Source: Paenibacillus amylolyticus
Lineage (GTDB): Bacteria > Bacillota > Bacilli > Paenibacillales > Paenibacillaceae
Direction: 5' to 3'
NCBI RefSeq assembly: GCF_003719335.1
Contig: NZ_RIAS01000008.1
Location: 232,432 to 296,431 of the forward strand
DNA: 64,000 nucleotides
Shown here: positions 27,335 through 35,933 of the stretch, piece by piece
Layout: every line of letters begins with the position of its first letter
How positions within the stretch are numbered: position 1 is the first letter of the stretch
Made by a program: the position numbers and the translations under genes
The notes under the pieces: generated by a model
The model's input: the letters and a program-made list of their open reading frames with translations, nothing else
What the model was told of the DNA's origin: nothing
Databases searched by the model: none

Positions 27335-28723
27335 TTACATCTGCGGAAGCGTTACGGTAAAGAGCGTACCTTCCGCTGAGCTGGATACCTCTATCGCGCC
27401 GTGATGAATGCGGATAATCTTCTGTACAATGGCCAGTCCAAGGCCAGTCCCACCGGAAGAACGTTCTCGTGCATGATCCGCCCGATAGAAACGGTCAAAC
27501 AGAAACGGCAGATGCTCGGCTGCAATTCCGTCTCCAGTATCCTGAATATACACGACACACGCTTTATCCATTTGCTCTGCTCGAATCTCAATGCTCCGAC
27601 CTTTCGGCAGATGCTGCACCGCATTACCAAGCAAGTTCATCCAAACCTGCATCAGCAACACTTCATTGCCTGTAATCTTTATGGATTCCGGTACAGACAT
27701 GCGCAGAGATAACTCTTTCTCCTCCAATTGCCATTGCAACACTTGAACCGCCTGACGGAATTGGCCTCTCAGCGAGAAGGTAGTTTGGGTTTCGGTCATA
27801 TCTTCATGACCCTGTTCCAAGGATGACAAGAGTAACAATTGTTTACTGAGCAACGAGAGATGCCGGCTCTCTTTTTCAATGATGGATGCATAATGCGCTC
27901 GTTCTTGCTCTGGTAATTCCCGATCCGCCACCAATTGGGCAAATCCTTGAATGGAGGTTAACGGTGACTGGATCTCATGGGACACGTTCGACACAAACTG
28001 TTGCCTCGCCTGATCCACCCGTTCCAATTCTCGACTCATCGTCATAAAATGCTGGGCCAGTTGCCCGATCTCGTCACGCCTTGCTGTATTTAATTTCAGG
28101 TTATAATTGCCTTGGGCAATGCGTTTTGTCGCTTCGGACAGCCGTTCAATCGGATTCACCAGATAACGCGTGCTAAACAAGAAGATCAGGACACTGATAC
28201 CAACCGTCAATGCCCCAATGAGCGCAAAGAAAATCCGCAGTTCTCCAAATTGCAAAATAACATCGGGACGCATGAACATGGCATGGCGAGTATCCCCCAC
28301 CTGCAGCGGAACCCCCACCGTATTGCTTAATTGATTATCGAAAAATCCGGTAATAAATGGTTGACTCGGAAACTCGGCCACGCCATGATACACATCTCCG
28401 CCCAGCACTAGGCGAACAGCCTGCCTGTCCAACTCTTTTTCGCGAAATTCACGGCCGTAAAATTGATCATCGCCTTGACCATCGGTGACATAAATCTCGT
28501 ATCCTAATGCCGCTGCATTGTGAAGATATTGCTGTACCGTACCCGGATCAGGCTGCTCTTCGGCAAACTTTTTCATGTCCATGGCGATACCGACCAGCTT
28601 CTCATCGTTAAAGTCTTTAAGCTTCGCATGGTAGTAGATATTTGAGAAAAAGAATCCGAGCACACTGCTGACGATAATCACCGCCACCGTAATGAGAAAT
28701 ATCCGAACGTATAACGATCTCAA
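27335..28723 (-). CDS. Sensor histidine kinase (HAMP, HisKA, HATPase)
   Basis: 462 residues. First helix about 5-27, extracytoplasmic sensor about 30-165, second helix about 168-190, HAMP domain (YLVNPIERLSEATKRI), the phosphoacceptor in FVSNVSHEIQSPLTS (His near residue 250), N box NLLGNAVQH, and GTGLGLAI. Its start overlaps the regulator stop as ATGA. Likely controls the ABC exporter genes just downstream. Confidence 0.93.
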   Translation of the reverse strand: MRSLYVRIFLITVAVIIVSSVLGFFFSNIYYHAKLKDFNDEKLVGIAMDMKKFAEEQPDPGTVQQYLHNAAALGYEIYVTDGQGDDQFYGREFREKELDRQAVRLVLGGDVYHGVAEFPSQPFITGFFDNQLSNTVGVPLQVGDTRHAMFMRPDVILQFGELRIFFALIGALTVGISVLIFLFSTRYLVNPIERLSEATKRIAQGNYNLKLNTARRDEIGQLAQHFMTMSRELERVDQARQQFVSNVSHEIQSPLTSIQGFAQLVADRELPEQERAHYASIIEKESRHLSLLSKQLLLLSSLEQGHEDMTETQTTFSLRGQFRQAVQVLQWQLEEKELSLRMSVPESIKITGNEVLLMQVWMNLLGNAVQHLPKGRSIEIRAEQMDKACVVYIQDTGDGIAAEHLPFLFDRFYRADHARERSSGGTGLGLAIVQKIIRIHHGAIEVSSSAEGTLFTVTLPQM

Positions 28724-29397
28724 TGCACTTTCACCTCGATCTTGTATCCAATGCCACGCACCGTCTGAATTACAAAATCATCTGTATAGTCCGCAAAGCG
28801 GTCACGCAATCTCTTGATATGTACGTCGACCGTTCGGTCATCCCCTTCATAATCCGCCCCCCAGACGAGCCGAATGAGTTCATCCCGCGAGAACAGACGC
28901 CCCGGAAACTGCGCAAGTTGTGAGAGGAGTTCAAACTCCTTCATTGGTAAAAAAAGAATCGATTGTCCATCGCTCACTTCCACATTGTTACGGTCAATCA
29001 CGATCCGGTTCATGCGAATCATATCGCTGGAAGTTCGGTGATATCGTCGAAACAACGCTTTGACCCGGTACACCAGTTCCTCAGGTTCGAATGGTTTGGT
29101 CACATACTCATCCGTGCCACGCAAATATCCTTCTTTCTTGTCTGCCAGCTGATCCCTTGCGGTCAGCAATATAATAGGAATGTCGTAATGCTGACGTATG
29201 TAATCACACAGTTCAAGTCCGTCCATGCCCGGCATCATAACATCCAGGATCGCGAGATCGATGGGGGTCCCCTGTATCATTTTTACCGCCTCCACACCAT
29301 CCTGTGCTTCATGTACTCGGTATCCCTCCTTCGTCATGACATGGCGCAACAGCGCACGAATATTAGCATCATCGTCTGCCAGCAGCAGATGTTTCAT
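28720..29397 (-). CDS. OmpR-family response regulator
   Basis: 225 residues from the ATG at MKHLLLADDD; a longer frame upstream has a non-homologous hydrophobic extension. Receiver domain with DD at residues 8-9, phospho-Asp in LAILDVMMPGMDG, Lys in YVTKPFEPEEL, and a C-terminal winged helix (WGADYEGDDRTVDVHIKRLR). First gene of the operon regulator-kinase-permease-ATPase. Confidence 0.93.
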   Translation of the reverse strand: MKHLLLADDDANIRALLRHVMTKEGYRVHEAQDGVEAVKMIQGTPIDLAILDVMMPGMDGLELCDYIRQHYDIPIILLTARDQLADKKEGYLRGTDEYVTKPFEPEELVYRVKALFRRYHRTSSDMIRMNRIVIDRNNVEVSDGQSILFLPMKEFELLSQLAQFPGRLFSRDELIRLVWGADYEGDDRTVDVHIKRLRDRFADYTDDFVIQTVRGIGYKIEVKVH

Positions 29398-29520
29398 CTC
29401 CTTGTCCGCCCTTCTATAGTGATCCTGCCCCGATGGTAGCACAAAAACAAAGCCATTAGCCAGTGCAGTTGCCAGTATAGCTGTTTGTGTCGATCTATGT
29501 TTATATTTTCGCAAATCTGG

Positions 29521-29549
29521 TTGACACTACTATGAGGTCGAATTATAAT
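29521..29549 (+). promoter_or_regulatory. Consensus sigma-A promoter of the CDF exporter gene
   Basis: TTGACA at 29521-29526 and TATAAT at 29544-29549, both exact, separated by exactly 17 bases. It precedes the metal-exporter gene by about 150 bases. Confidence 0.85.
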
Positions 29550-29557
29550 AAGTTTAC

Positions 29558-29583
29558 AACATATGAGTAATTGCTCATATGTT
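29558..29583. promoter_or_regulatory. ArsR/SmtB-type operator dyad
   Basis: AACATATGAG-TAATTG-CTCATATGTT, a 26-base near-perfect palindrome, starts nine bases after the -10 box, over the transcription start. Its ATATGAG...CTCATAT form matches operators of ArsR/SmtB zinc/cadmium repressors. The repressor gene is not in the window. Confidence 0.7.
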
Positions 29584-29703
29584 CATATTAAGGAAATATA
29601 GCGGATTACTGACTTGTTCAGCAACATAACCACATGCAACACGTAACGCGATATGATCTTGCAACATACATAACAGAGGATCGTTCCAAAGGAGAGGATT
29701 ACA

Positions 29704-30687
29704 ATGTCAGGACAACAAAATGGGCACAATCATACCCACGACCATGGACACAATCACGCGCACGGCACGAATAACAAAAAAGTACTGCTCTTTTCCTTCA
29801 TTATCATTACCTTCTACATGATCGTAGAAGCCTTCGGGGGATTCATTACGAACAGTCTGGCACTTATCTCCGACGCGGGTCACATGCTCTCGGACTCCAT
29901 TGCCCTTGGGATTGCCTTACTGGCATTCACTTTCGGGGAAAAAGCGGTCAATACGGGTAAAACCTACGGGTACAGACGTTTCGAGATTTTAGCGGCCACA
30001 CTAAACGGTGTCACGTTAATTGCTATTGCGCTTTACATTTTTTACGAGGCCATTGGCCGCTTTATCAACCCGCCTGAAGTGGCAACGATGGGCATGCTGA
30101 TCATCAGTACAATCGGATTACTCGTGAACATTCTGGTCGCCTGGATTATGATGCGCGGCAGTGATACGGAGGGCAACCTGAACATGCGCGGTGCTTATCT
30201 TCACGTAATCAGTGACATGCTTGGTTCAATCGGTGCAATTGCCGCCGCTTTGCTAATGATGTTCTTCGGCTGGGGCTGGGCTGATCCGTTAGCAAGTGTC
30301 ATCGTGGCCGTACTGGTACTGCGCAGTGGATTTTATGTTACCAAATCTTCTTTGCACATTTTGATGGAAGGCACACCCGCCAACGTCGATGTGAACGATC
30401 TGGTGCAGACGATCCAGCAAGTCGATGGCGTCAAAGGTGTTCACGATGTGCACGTCTGGTCAATCACCAGCAACCTGAATGCACTGACCGCCCATATCGT
30501 GGTGGATGGAACGATGGATGTATATGCATCCGAGGTGCTTGTACAGAAGATCGAACATCTGCTGGAGCACAAAGAAATCAAACATGTCACTTTGCAGGTC
30601 GAGTCGGAAAAGCATCTTCACGACACCTCGGTGCTTTGCACCGTAAAAGGTGACGCACCCGATGCTCATGCGAATCACCATCATTAA
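29704..30687 (+). CDS. czcD: Cation diffusion facilitator (CzcD-like metal exporter)
   Basis: 327 residues. The cytosolic N-terminus is His-rich (GHNHTHDHGHNHAHG). Six membrane helices follow; helix II has the metal-binding ALISDAGHMLSD (HxxxD) and helix V has YLHVISDMLGSIG. A cytosolic C-terminal domain with VHDVHVWSITSN ends in another His tail. Expected to export zinc, cobalt or cadmium in exchange for protons. Regulation by a metal repressor is inferred from the promoter dyad. Confidence 0.92.
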   Translation: MSGQQNGHNHTHDHGHNHAHGTNNKKVLLFSFIIITFYMIVEAFGGFITNSLALISDAGHMLSDSIALGIALLAFTFGEKAVNTGKTYGYRRFEILAATLNGVTLIAIALYIFYEAIGRFINPPEVATMGMLIISTIGLLVNILVAWIMMRGSDTEGNLNMRGAYLHVISDMLGSIGAIAAALLMMFFGWGWADPLASVIVAVLVLRSGFYVTKSSLHILMEGTPANVDVNDLVQTIQQVDGVKGVHDVHVWSITSNLNALTAHIVVDGTMDVYASEVLVQKIEHLLEHKEIKHVTLQVESEKHLHDTSVLCTVKGDAPDAHANHHH

Positions 30688-30730
30688 TTTATTGCAGGTG
30701 CGGACACTCCGTTTATAGGGATAAGACAAA

Positions 30731-30767
30731 ACAGGACGATTCCCGTTAAGGGACGCCCTGTTTTTTT
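30731..30767 (+). terminator. Intrinsic terminator after the CDF gene
   Basis: ACAGGaCG / CGcCCTGT stem with an inner TTCCC/GGGA pair, followed by TTTTTTT. Confidence 0.8.
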
Positions 30768-30927
30768 GCTGTTGCAACGTTAGCATCAGCGATACGTTGG
30801 AGCAGCATTGGCACAGTATCAGCATAGCGTTGGTATTAGTGATCACTTTGGCACTAGCACTGGAACTATCATTAACATCGGCATTGGCACTAAAGCCTGC
30901 TCTGTGCCGTTCGGTTTATGCTGCTGT

Positions 30928-31308
30928 TTATACTGCAATGAATTCGAGAAACTCCAACCGATTCCCAAAAGGATCATTCAGATAAAAGCGCCGTACTCCC
31001 TCATCTGCTCTTGCTTCATCATCTAAGACTTGGATACGATTCAAATGCAAGTGTTCACGCAACTGCTCCAGGTTCTGTACATGAAAGGCGGGATGAGCTT
31101 TGGAAGCAGGTACAAAATCATGCTGCACACCGATATGAACCTGATGATCACCGCATTGAAACCACACACCGCCGCGTTTCTGCAACAGTGCAGGCTTTGG
31201 GATTTCTGTCCAGCCCAGGATTTGATTGAAGAAATGTCTGGCTTCCTTCTCGCAACCTTCAGGAGCAGCCAGCTGTACATGATCAATGCCATTGAATTGA
31301 AAGTTCAT
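30928..31308 (-). CDS. VOC family (glyoxalase/bleomycin-resistance fold) protein
   Basis: 126 residues from the ATG preceded by GGGGGGATGAATAAC. Two betaalphabetabetabeta modules: FNGIDHVQLAAPEGCEKE then GDHQVHIGVQ and ending DPFGNRLEFLEF, the classic VOC ends with metal ligands His (residue 8) and Glu. Substrate unknown. The start lies just downstream of an 8-3-8 dyad. Confidence 0.85.
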   Translation of the reverse strand: MNFQFNGIDHVQLAAPEGCEKEARHFFNQILGWTEIPKPALLQKRGGVWFQCGDHQVHIGVQHDFVPASKAHPAFHVQNLEQLREHLHLNRIQVLDDEARADEGVRRFYLNDPFGNRLEFLEFIAV

Positions 31309-31327
31309 GTTATTCATCCCCCCACTA

Positions 31328-31346
31328 AGTTTCATTTGATGAAACT
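31328..31346. promoter_or_regulatory. Operator-like dyad upstream of the VOC gene
   Basis: AGTTTCAT-TTG-ATGAAACT, a perfect 8-3-8 inverted repeat about 20 bases upstream of the VOC start codon. Probably a repressor site overlapping the leader; the regulator is unknown. Confidence 0.5.
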
Positions 31347-31446
31347 AGGTTTCGTTTTACACTTCCATTTTATAGATATAATATCATTAAGTCTAGTCTG
31401 TTTTGCCGTAGATCACATTGCTATGTATCCAGTTAACTATAACCGC

Positions 31447-31660
31447 CTAAATATCAATCTCATCCCAATATAAAATCACATAGCCTAGTTGACACAGCAA
31501 GATAAGGAGATAAGAGATGTTAATGATCATACTTCTCTTTAGATTTCTAATCTGTTTCATATATTCTTCTGGATCAATTGCTTCACGTCCCCATGACCGT
31601 CAAAGCAACAAGCCCAAATCCCATGTAGCTTAGATAAGGTGTAAACCAAGTTTCACGCAT
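31447..31660 (-). pseudogene. Frameshifted small membrane protein
   Basis: An AAGGAGG site precedes ATG at 31660 and the frame reads MRETWFTPYLSYMGFGLVAL, then stops after 25 codons. Removing one G from a GGGG run (minus strand; 31589-31592) joins it to AIDPEEYMKQIRNLKRS and a second hydrophobic helix ending LGYVILYWDEIDI. The restored product would be about 70 residues with two membrane helices. Either a true mutation or a homopolymer sequencing error. Confidence 0.6.
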
Positions 31661-31689
31661 TTCCTTTCCTCCTTGGTTTCCAACGTAAT

Positions 31690-32541
31690 TCACCTGTAGT
31701 GCATCAGCTTTTGCGCTTCCATCGTCAGACCGAATGAAACGAGCCGATCTTTCATCGCTCGGTATACATCAGGATCATCGAACCCTTGGGCCTGACTGTC
31801 CCGGATTAAACTAAACAGCCCCACCTGATCTGCGCTCGATATATAGGACTTTAACTGCTGCTCCTGATCGTATGGAATTTCTTTCTCATGCCACGGATGA
31901 GGCTCCGCTCTCTTATGATCACTCACTAAATCTTTCCCCAGCACAACTCCAAGGCCATCTAGTGTATCGATAATGACTTCACCGCGTCTGATCTGCCGTG
32001 ATTCCTGAATATAAGAGTATCCGTCCGGGATGGGCTGAAGATCAAATCGCTGCATAGCCAAGTCCCGAACCTTGTTTTTTTCAAGATCCCAGCGTTTCCT
32101 ATCGAAGTATTCACTGTGACCTTCACTTGCTCTATCTTCTTGCTCTCTAATGTAGTTCAAGTATTCTTGTTTTGATGCAAACTCATTCAGAAGCAGTCCC
32201 TCATGACCTGAGAAAACCAGCGCAAAAAATTCCCGTATATTGCTGGCCACAATCTTCGCATAATTACCAGAATTCATGGGGTCTACACGAATTACAGGCG
32301 CTAAACTTAGATCAGAAGCATATCCAAAGTCCGTCAAAAATGAATAATGAATGCCATCCATGCCTGTATTGGCAAACACGATCGCATCAGCGGGAGAACA
32401 CAAATAACCCCCGTGATCATAAGGATCGAATTGTAGAAAATAACCCGTGGGTGTCTCCAGATAAGGTACTTCGTGCTTAATCTCCTGCTCCCAATCCATC
32501 ATATATTGCAACAATTCAGGAATCTTATAAGTGCTCGTCAT
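31690..32541 (-). CDS. Hypothetical protein
   Basis: 283 residues from the ATG after GGAGGAGGAAGTGTA. N-terminal part is strand-rich (TPTGYFLQFDPYDHGGYLC, GMDGIHYSFLTDFGYA) and resembles SMI1/SUKH-like proteins only loosely; the C-terminal third is helical. No signal peptide. I do not assign a family. Confidence 0.65.
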   Translation of the reverse strand: MTSTYKIPELLQYMMDWEQEIKHEVPYLETPTGYFLQFDPYDHGGYLCSPADAIVFANTGMDGIHYSFLTDFGYASDLSLAPVIRVDPMNSGNYAKIVASNIREFFALVFSGHEGLLLNEFASKQEYLNYIREQEDRASEGHSEYFDRKRWDLEKNKVRDLAMQRFDLQPIPDGYSYIQESRQIRRGEVIIDTLDGLGVVLGKDLVSDHKRAEPHPWHEKEIPYDQEQQLKSYISSADQVGLFSLIRDSQAQGFDDPDVYRAMKDRLVSFGLTMEAQKLMHYR

Positions 32542-32626
32542 TACACTTCCTCCTCCGTAATACATCATTGACTGTTTGGATTGTTGAATGGAACGATGTT
32601 CCTAGTTTCCTTACTCAACTAAAACG

Positions 32627-32823
32627 CTAACGATCAGCAGAAGCCTTATTTGGCCTGTCTCGCTGCTTTTTATTTTCTAACGATCCACAGAGACGCTATT
32701 TAGCTGATTTTGCTCTAATCCAGTGTATTTTTCAGGTTTTTGGATGAAATAAGCTTCCTGGGGATCGTTAGAATTCGGACCCCCTTATTTCAGGGCAAAT
32801 AAGCTTCGTGGGGATCGTTAGAA
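32627..32823. repeat. Four-copy inverted intergenic repeat
   Basis: Two units of the form CTAACGATCnnCnGAnGCnTATTT at about 32627 and 32677, and two in the opposite orientation (AAATAAGCTTCnTGGGGATCGTTAGAA) at about 32745 and 32796. The pairs can fold into a long hairpin. The unit looks like a dispersed intergenic repeat of Paenibacillus, from memory only. It fills most of the gene-free 32.57-32.83 kb stretch. Confidence 0.7.
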
Positions 32824-32962
32824 TTGGAGTACTGCTTAAGTCCGGCGACAAACGGTATACGTGCATATAGATTCTTTTGTTGAATACTGAAAAATGACAA
32901 GAGCCCCGACTTTAAGCCAGAGCTCTCTTATTATATTCATCGAAACATTTCCACGACCCCAT

Positions 32963-33080
32963 TTATTCCGCCAGCACTCTAGCCGCAACAATCCGATCAG
33001 TAACCAGTGCTTTCAGGAAAAACAACTCATCCACCATAGAAGCACGTCCCTGTTCTTGTACAACTGAAATCTTGATACAA
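32963..33080 (-). pseudogene. Short coding remnant
   Basis: A minus-strand frame of about 35 codons ending at TAA reads ISVVQEQGRASMVDELFFLK then ALVTDRIVAARVLAE, protein-like in composition and without a ribosome site. Probably the tail of a lost gene. Confidence 0.3.
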
Positions 33081-33118
33081 ATGTTTCATGATATCATAAT
33101 TTCATCTTAACTTCGTTA

Positions 33119-33988
33119 CTAGTGTTTCTCACACAGTCGTTTCCACAAATCCCACGCTTCGAGATACTCAGGCAAGTCCTGCGGATGATGTTTGTTGCTT
33201 AGCCCAATCCGGCAGTATAGATGAACCATTGCTTCTTCCATCAATCTGGACTTATCCATATCCACCTGTTCAAGATGCTCGAATATCTCCCATAACAATG
33301 CCGGGTCGAGGTCATCGGGTGAGGAACAAAAAGCATAGAGAAAGTCATAGAGAACCGGACCCACCATCGGAGACGGATCGATCACCCCGATCAGTTCTTT
33401 TTCCTTGAACACAACATTATGAACACCCGCATCCCCATGCAAAAGAAACCTCGCAGCCTCATCCTTCTGAAACAGACGATTCACGGTAGATTGAACCAAA
33501 TGGTAATCTTCCAATCCAAGCACGTCACCCAGATTTTCTCTCGCCTCATCGATACTAATCTGATTGAATTCCTTCCATGTCTCACGTGCATACTCCGTTC
33601 TTCCCCAGAACTCAGCATCTGCTATATGCACATATGTATTAAACAACTCTTTTACCATGAAGGTTAACCAAACTCTCTTAGATCCCCGATTGTAGTGAGT
33701 CTCGCCTTCCAAATAGCTGTATGCAAAATAGGTATTGTCCGAATCGATAAAAAGAACCTTTGGCAGCAGTCTCACATCACTGTAAGCCTCCAAAAACTCA
33801 CATGTAATCTGAATCTGCTCCGGATCATCCCATTTTAAAATATATTGCTGGCCCGAACTCGCACGAAGCCTGAACACCCGTCCTGCTGTCGTTCCCGACA
33901 ACTGCTTTACTTCCATGATCTGTTCGTTAATGCTATATTTTTGAAAGAGCTCGTTGATCTCCTCAATGCTTGGTTTGATGTTCATCAT
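33119..33988 (-). CDS. Aminoglycoside phosphotransferase-like kinase (APH family)
   Basis: 289 residues from an ATG preceded by CAGGAGAAAG. Kinase fold with the ATP-binding GTTAGRVFRLRAS and Lys in YILKWDDP, catalytic loop LLHGDAGVHNVVF (HxDxxxxN) and metal-binding IDPSPMVGPVLYDF. Many family members phosphorylate small molecules other than drugs, so resistance cannot be asserted. Confidence 0.85.
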   Translation of the reverse strand: MMNIKPSIEEINELFQKYSINEQIMEVKQLSGTTAGRVFRLRASSGQQYILKWDDPEQIQITCEFLEAYSDVRLLPKVLFIDSDNTYFAYSYLEGETHYNRGSKRVWLTFMVKELFNTYVHIADAEFWGRTEYARETWKEFNQISIDEARENLGDVLGLEDYHLVQSTVNRLFQKDEAARFLLHGDAGVHNVVFKEKELIGVIDPSPMVGPVLYDFLYAFCSSPDDLDPALLWEIFEHLEQVDMDKSRLMEEAMVHLYCRIGLSNKHHPQDLPEYLEAWDLWKRLCEKH

Positions 33989-34106
33989 ATCTTTCTCCTG
34001 TATTTCATCTGATTTTTGCAAGCAACTTCTCTTTCTTTTGGTCGAATTCATACTCCGAAATAATATTTTTTTCCTTTAACTCCCCTAAATGTAATGTAGT
34101 TCTCTT

Positions 34107-34427
34107 TTAATTTTCGAACGGACTACCTGCGCTCGTCACTTCCTGTATAATCACGATTGGATCAGAGATCAAACCAAGCTCCTCATCCTTCGGATATGTC
34201 ACAGCAATGGTAGGCTCAGGCCCCGCAAATGCCATCATGGACTCCATATCCTCCCACATGGTACACAGGAAAAAATGTGCGTATGCTCCCTGATCGACAA
34301 CTTTAAGATATGCTCCTCGGTTCCCATTAACGGCAAGTGTATCTTTCACACCTGTTTCGTACTCATATTCCAGAAAAGCTTCCTTATTCTCCAGTGGTAC
34401 TGCTCCATGCCATGTTCTTGCAATCAT
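34107..34427 (-). CDS. Antibiotic biosynthesis monooxygenase-like (dimeric alpha-beta barrel) protein
   Basis: 106 residues. The pattern MIARTWHGAVPLENKEAF ... GNRGAYLKV ... FFLCTMWEDMESMMAFAG matches small ABM/YdhR-like ferredoxin-fold proteins. Catalytic activity is uncertain. Preceded by GGAGTGATGGG. Confidence 0.75.
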   Translation of the reverse strand: MIARTWHGAVPLENKEAFLEYEYETGVKDTLAVNGNRGAYLKVVDQGAYAHFFLCTMWEDMESMMAFAGPEPTIAVTYPKDEELGLISDPIVIIQEVTSAGSPFEN

Positions 34428-34453
34428 CCCATCACTCCTTATACACTGAACTT

Positions 34454-34993
34454 CTACTCATCCGTATTGCCAATAATCCAATGTACTGCCTCCAAAATAT
34501 CTGCGGCAATATAATCCGGTTCTGTCTCTGCCCACTTATCTCTGAATTTCGTTAACGAGGATTCGCCCCACCCTGTTCTTACGATAATTTTGGTCGCTCC
34601 TACAGCATGAGCAGCCAGCATATCCGTCTCGCCTACATCGCCAACAACGATGCACCTCGTTAGATCCAAACCATGCTGCGCTGCGGCCTCATGCAACATC
34701 CCTGGTTTGGGTTTTCGACAGCCGCATTCTTCCTCATGAGAGCAAATATAGGCCTGATCGAAACCATACTCCTGAAATTGCGCCTCAAATTCCTGAACCG
34801 TAGCTTGTCCGCGCGCAATTCTGTGTTGATTCGTGAATGCGAATACCTTCATTCCGTTTTGCTTTAAGAGCATAATCGCTTCCTGTGCAGTTGGATATAA
34901 CTCAAAATCTCTCGGATGAATAAAATGCCCCGTACCTCCGATCGTGCCATCTCTATCGATAAAAACAGCCTGAACGTTTTGATTTGAAGTCAT
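34454..34993 (-). CDS. HAD-IIIA family hydrolase
   Basis: 179 residues. Motif I FIDRDGTIGG (nucleophile Asp near residue 12), motif II FAFTNQHRIARG, a zinc-loop-like CSHEEECGCRKPKPG, and motif IV VGDVGETDMLAAHAVG. This is the histidinol-phosphatase / heptose-bisphosphatase type (GmhB/HisB-N). Substrate unknown. Confidence 0.88.
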   Translation of the reverse strand: MTSNQNVQAVFIDRDGTIGGTGHFIHPRDFELYPTAQEAIMLLKQNGMKVFAFTNQHRIARGQATVQEFEAQFQEYGFDQAYICSHEEECGCRKPKPGMLHEAAAQHGLDLTRCIVVGDVGETDMLAAHAVGATKIIVRTGWGESSLTKFRDKWAETEPDYIAADILEAVHWIIGNTDE

Positions 34994-35067
34994 GAGTTTT
35001 GTCCACTCCCGATCAGAATTATTTTGGTTAAGCCCGATGTTCTTTTACATACAGGATTTTGCCGCTT

Positions 35068-35280
35068 CTACACTTTTTCATCAATGATATGTTTGCTGTC
35101 CTGCTGTTTCGTGTGTTGTAGCCTTCTGACTTCTGTTCTCAGGTCGTGTACTTCCTTCATCAGCAGATCAAGTTTTCTTGATGTTTTGGACGAATCCACA
35201 GCATAACGTACAACCGCTGCAACGATAAGCACGATAATGATACATATAAAAACGGCGATTAACGCTGTAAACAACTCCAT
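35068..35280 (-). CDS. Small membrane protein with coiled coil
   Basis: 70 residues. One strong membrane helix (LIAVFICIIIVLIVAAVV) then a charged helix with heptad-like spacing (SRKLDLLMKEVHDLRTEVRR). An upstream ATG four codons earlier abuts AAGGAG, leaving the start slightly uncertain. Function unknown. Confidence 0.6.
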   Translation of the reverse strand: MELFTALIAVFICIIIVLIVAAVVRYAVDSSKTSRKLDLLMKEVHDLRTEVRRLQHTKQQDSKHIIDEKV

Positions 35281-35389
35281 AGCAATGTACATCTCCTTGC
35301 TGTCTATAAACTTATGTGCCTGACAAAAGCATGATCTACTCGCTCCAAGTTATTGCTATACCTTCGTGTGAACAGGGATGCTCTCTTGT

Positions 35390-35920
35390 TTACATGCTAG
35401 AGTTACAAATAATACAGCCGAGGCAAGAAAGGTAAACGCCATGCTGATTACATTTTGGATGGCCTACAGGAACAGTTGGTTCGTATTCATCCTCATCATC
35501 TGAAGAAATCCAATCCAGATATGACTGTTCATCGATATCCTCTGCTTTGAACGCCTGAATCATCGTTAGGAAAAGTTGAAGTGTGTTATGGCACCACTCC
35601 TCACCGGGTTCATAATCCAAGATATGCCACCCGCTTTTGTTCACCGCCCCATGAATCACATTCACCATAAACTGTTTCATCAGGGCTGCATCCTTCTCTA
35701 GCCATGGCATCTCGTTTAGTTCAAATCCTACCGTTCCCCGTCCTACTATATTCTGATCCCTCTGTGCTAGCCAAATCACAAACTCTTTTTCCCGGTTTGT
35801 CTCGGCAAGATGAGAACCACTAAGAACCAGTATTTCAATAAAAACCGAGGCAGCAGTATTGGTCATTCGCAGAGGTTCGATGGGATGTTCTGCTGATGAC
35901 GGCAAAGATATCTCATTCAT
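35390..35920 (-). CDS. Hypothetical protein with C-terminal Cys motif
   Basis: 176 residues from the ATG after GAGGGGGAAGAGGTT. The last 25 residues read HPKCNQHGVYLSCLGCIIC, four Cys plus two His, suggesting a small metal site. The rest is helical with no known domain. It follows the DUF4085 gene by 13 bases, so they are likely co-transcribed. Confidence 0.6.
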   Translation of the reverse strand: MNEISLPSSAEHPIEPLRMTNTAASVFIEILVLSGSHLAETNREKEFVIWLAQRDQNIVGRGTVGFELNEMPWLEKDAALMKQFMVNVIHGAVNKSGWHILDYEPGEEWCHNTLQLFLTMIQAFKAEDIDEQSYLDWISSDDEDEYEPTVPVGHPKCNQHGVYLSCLGCIICNSSM

Positions 35921-35933
35921 AACCTCTTCCCCC

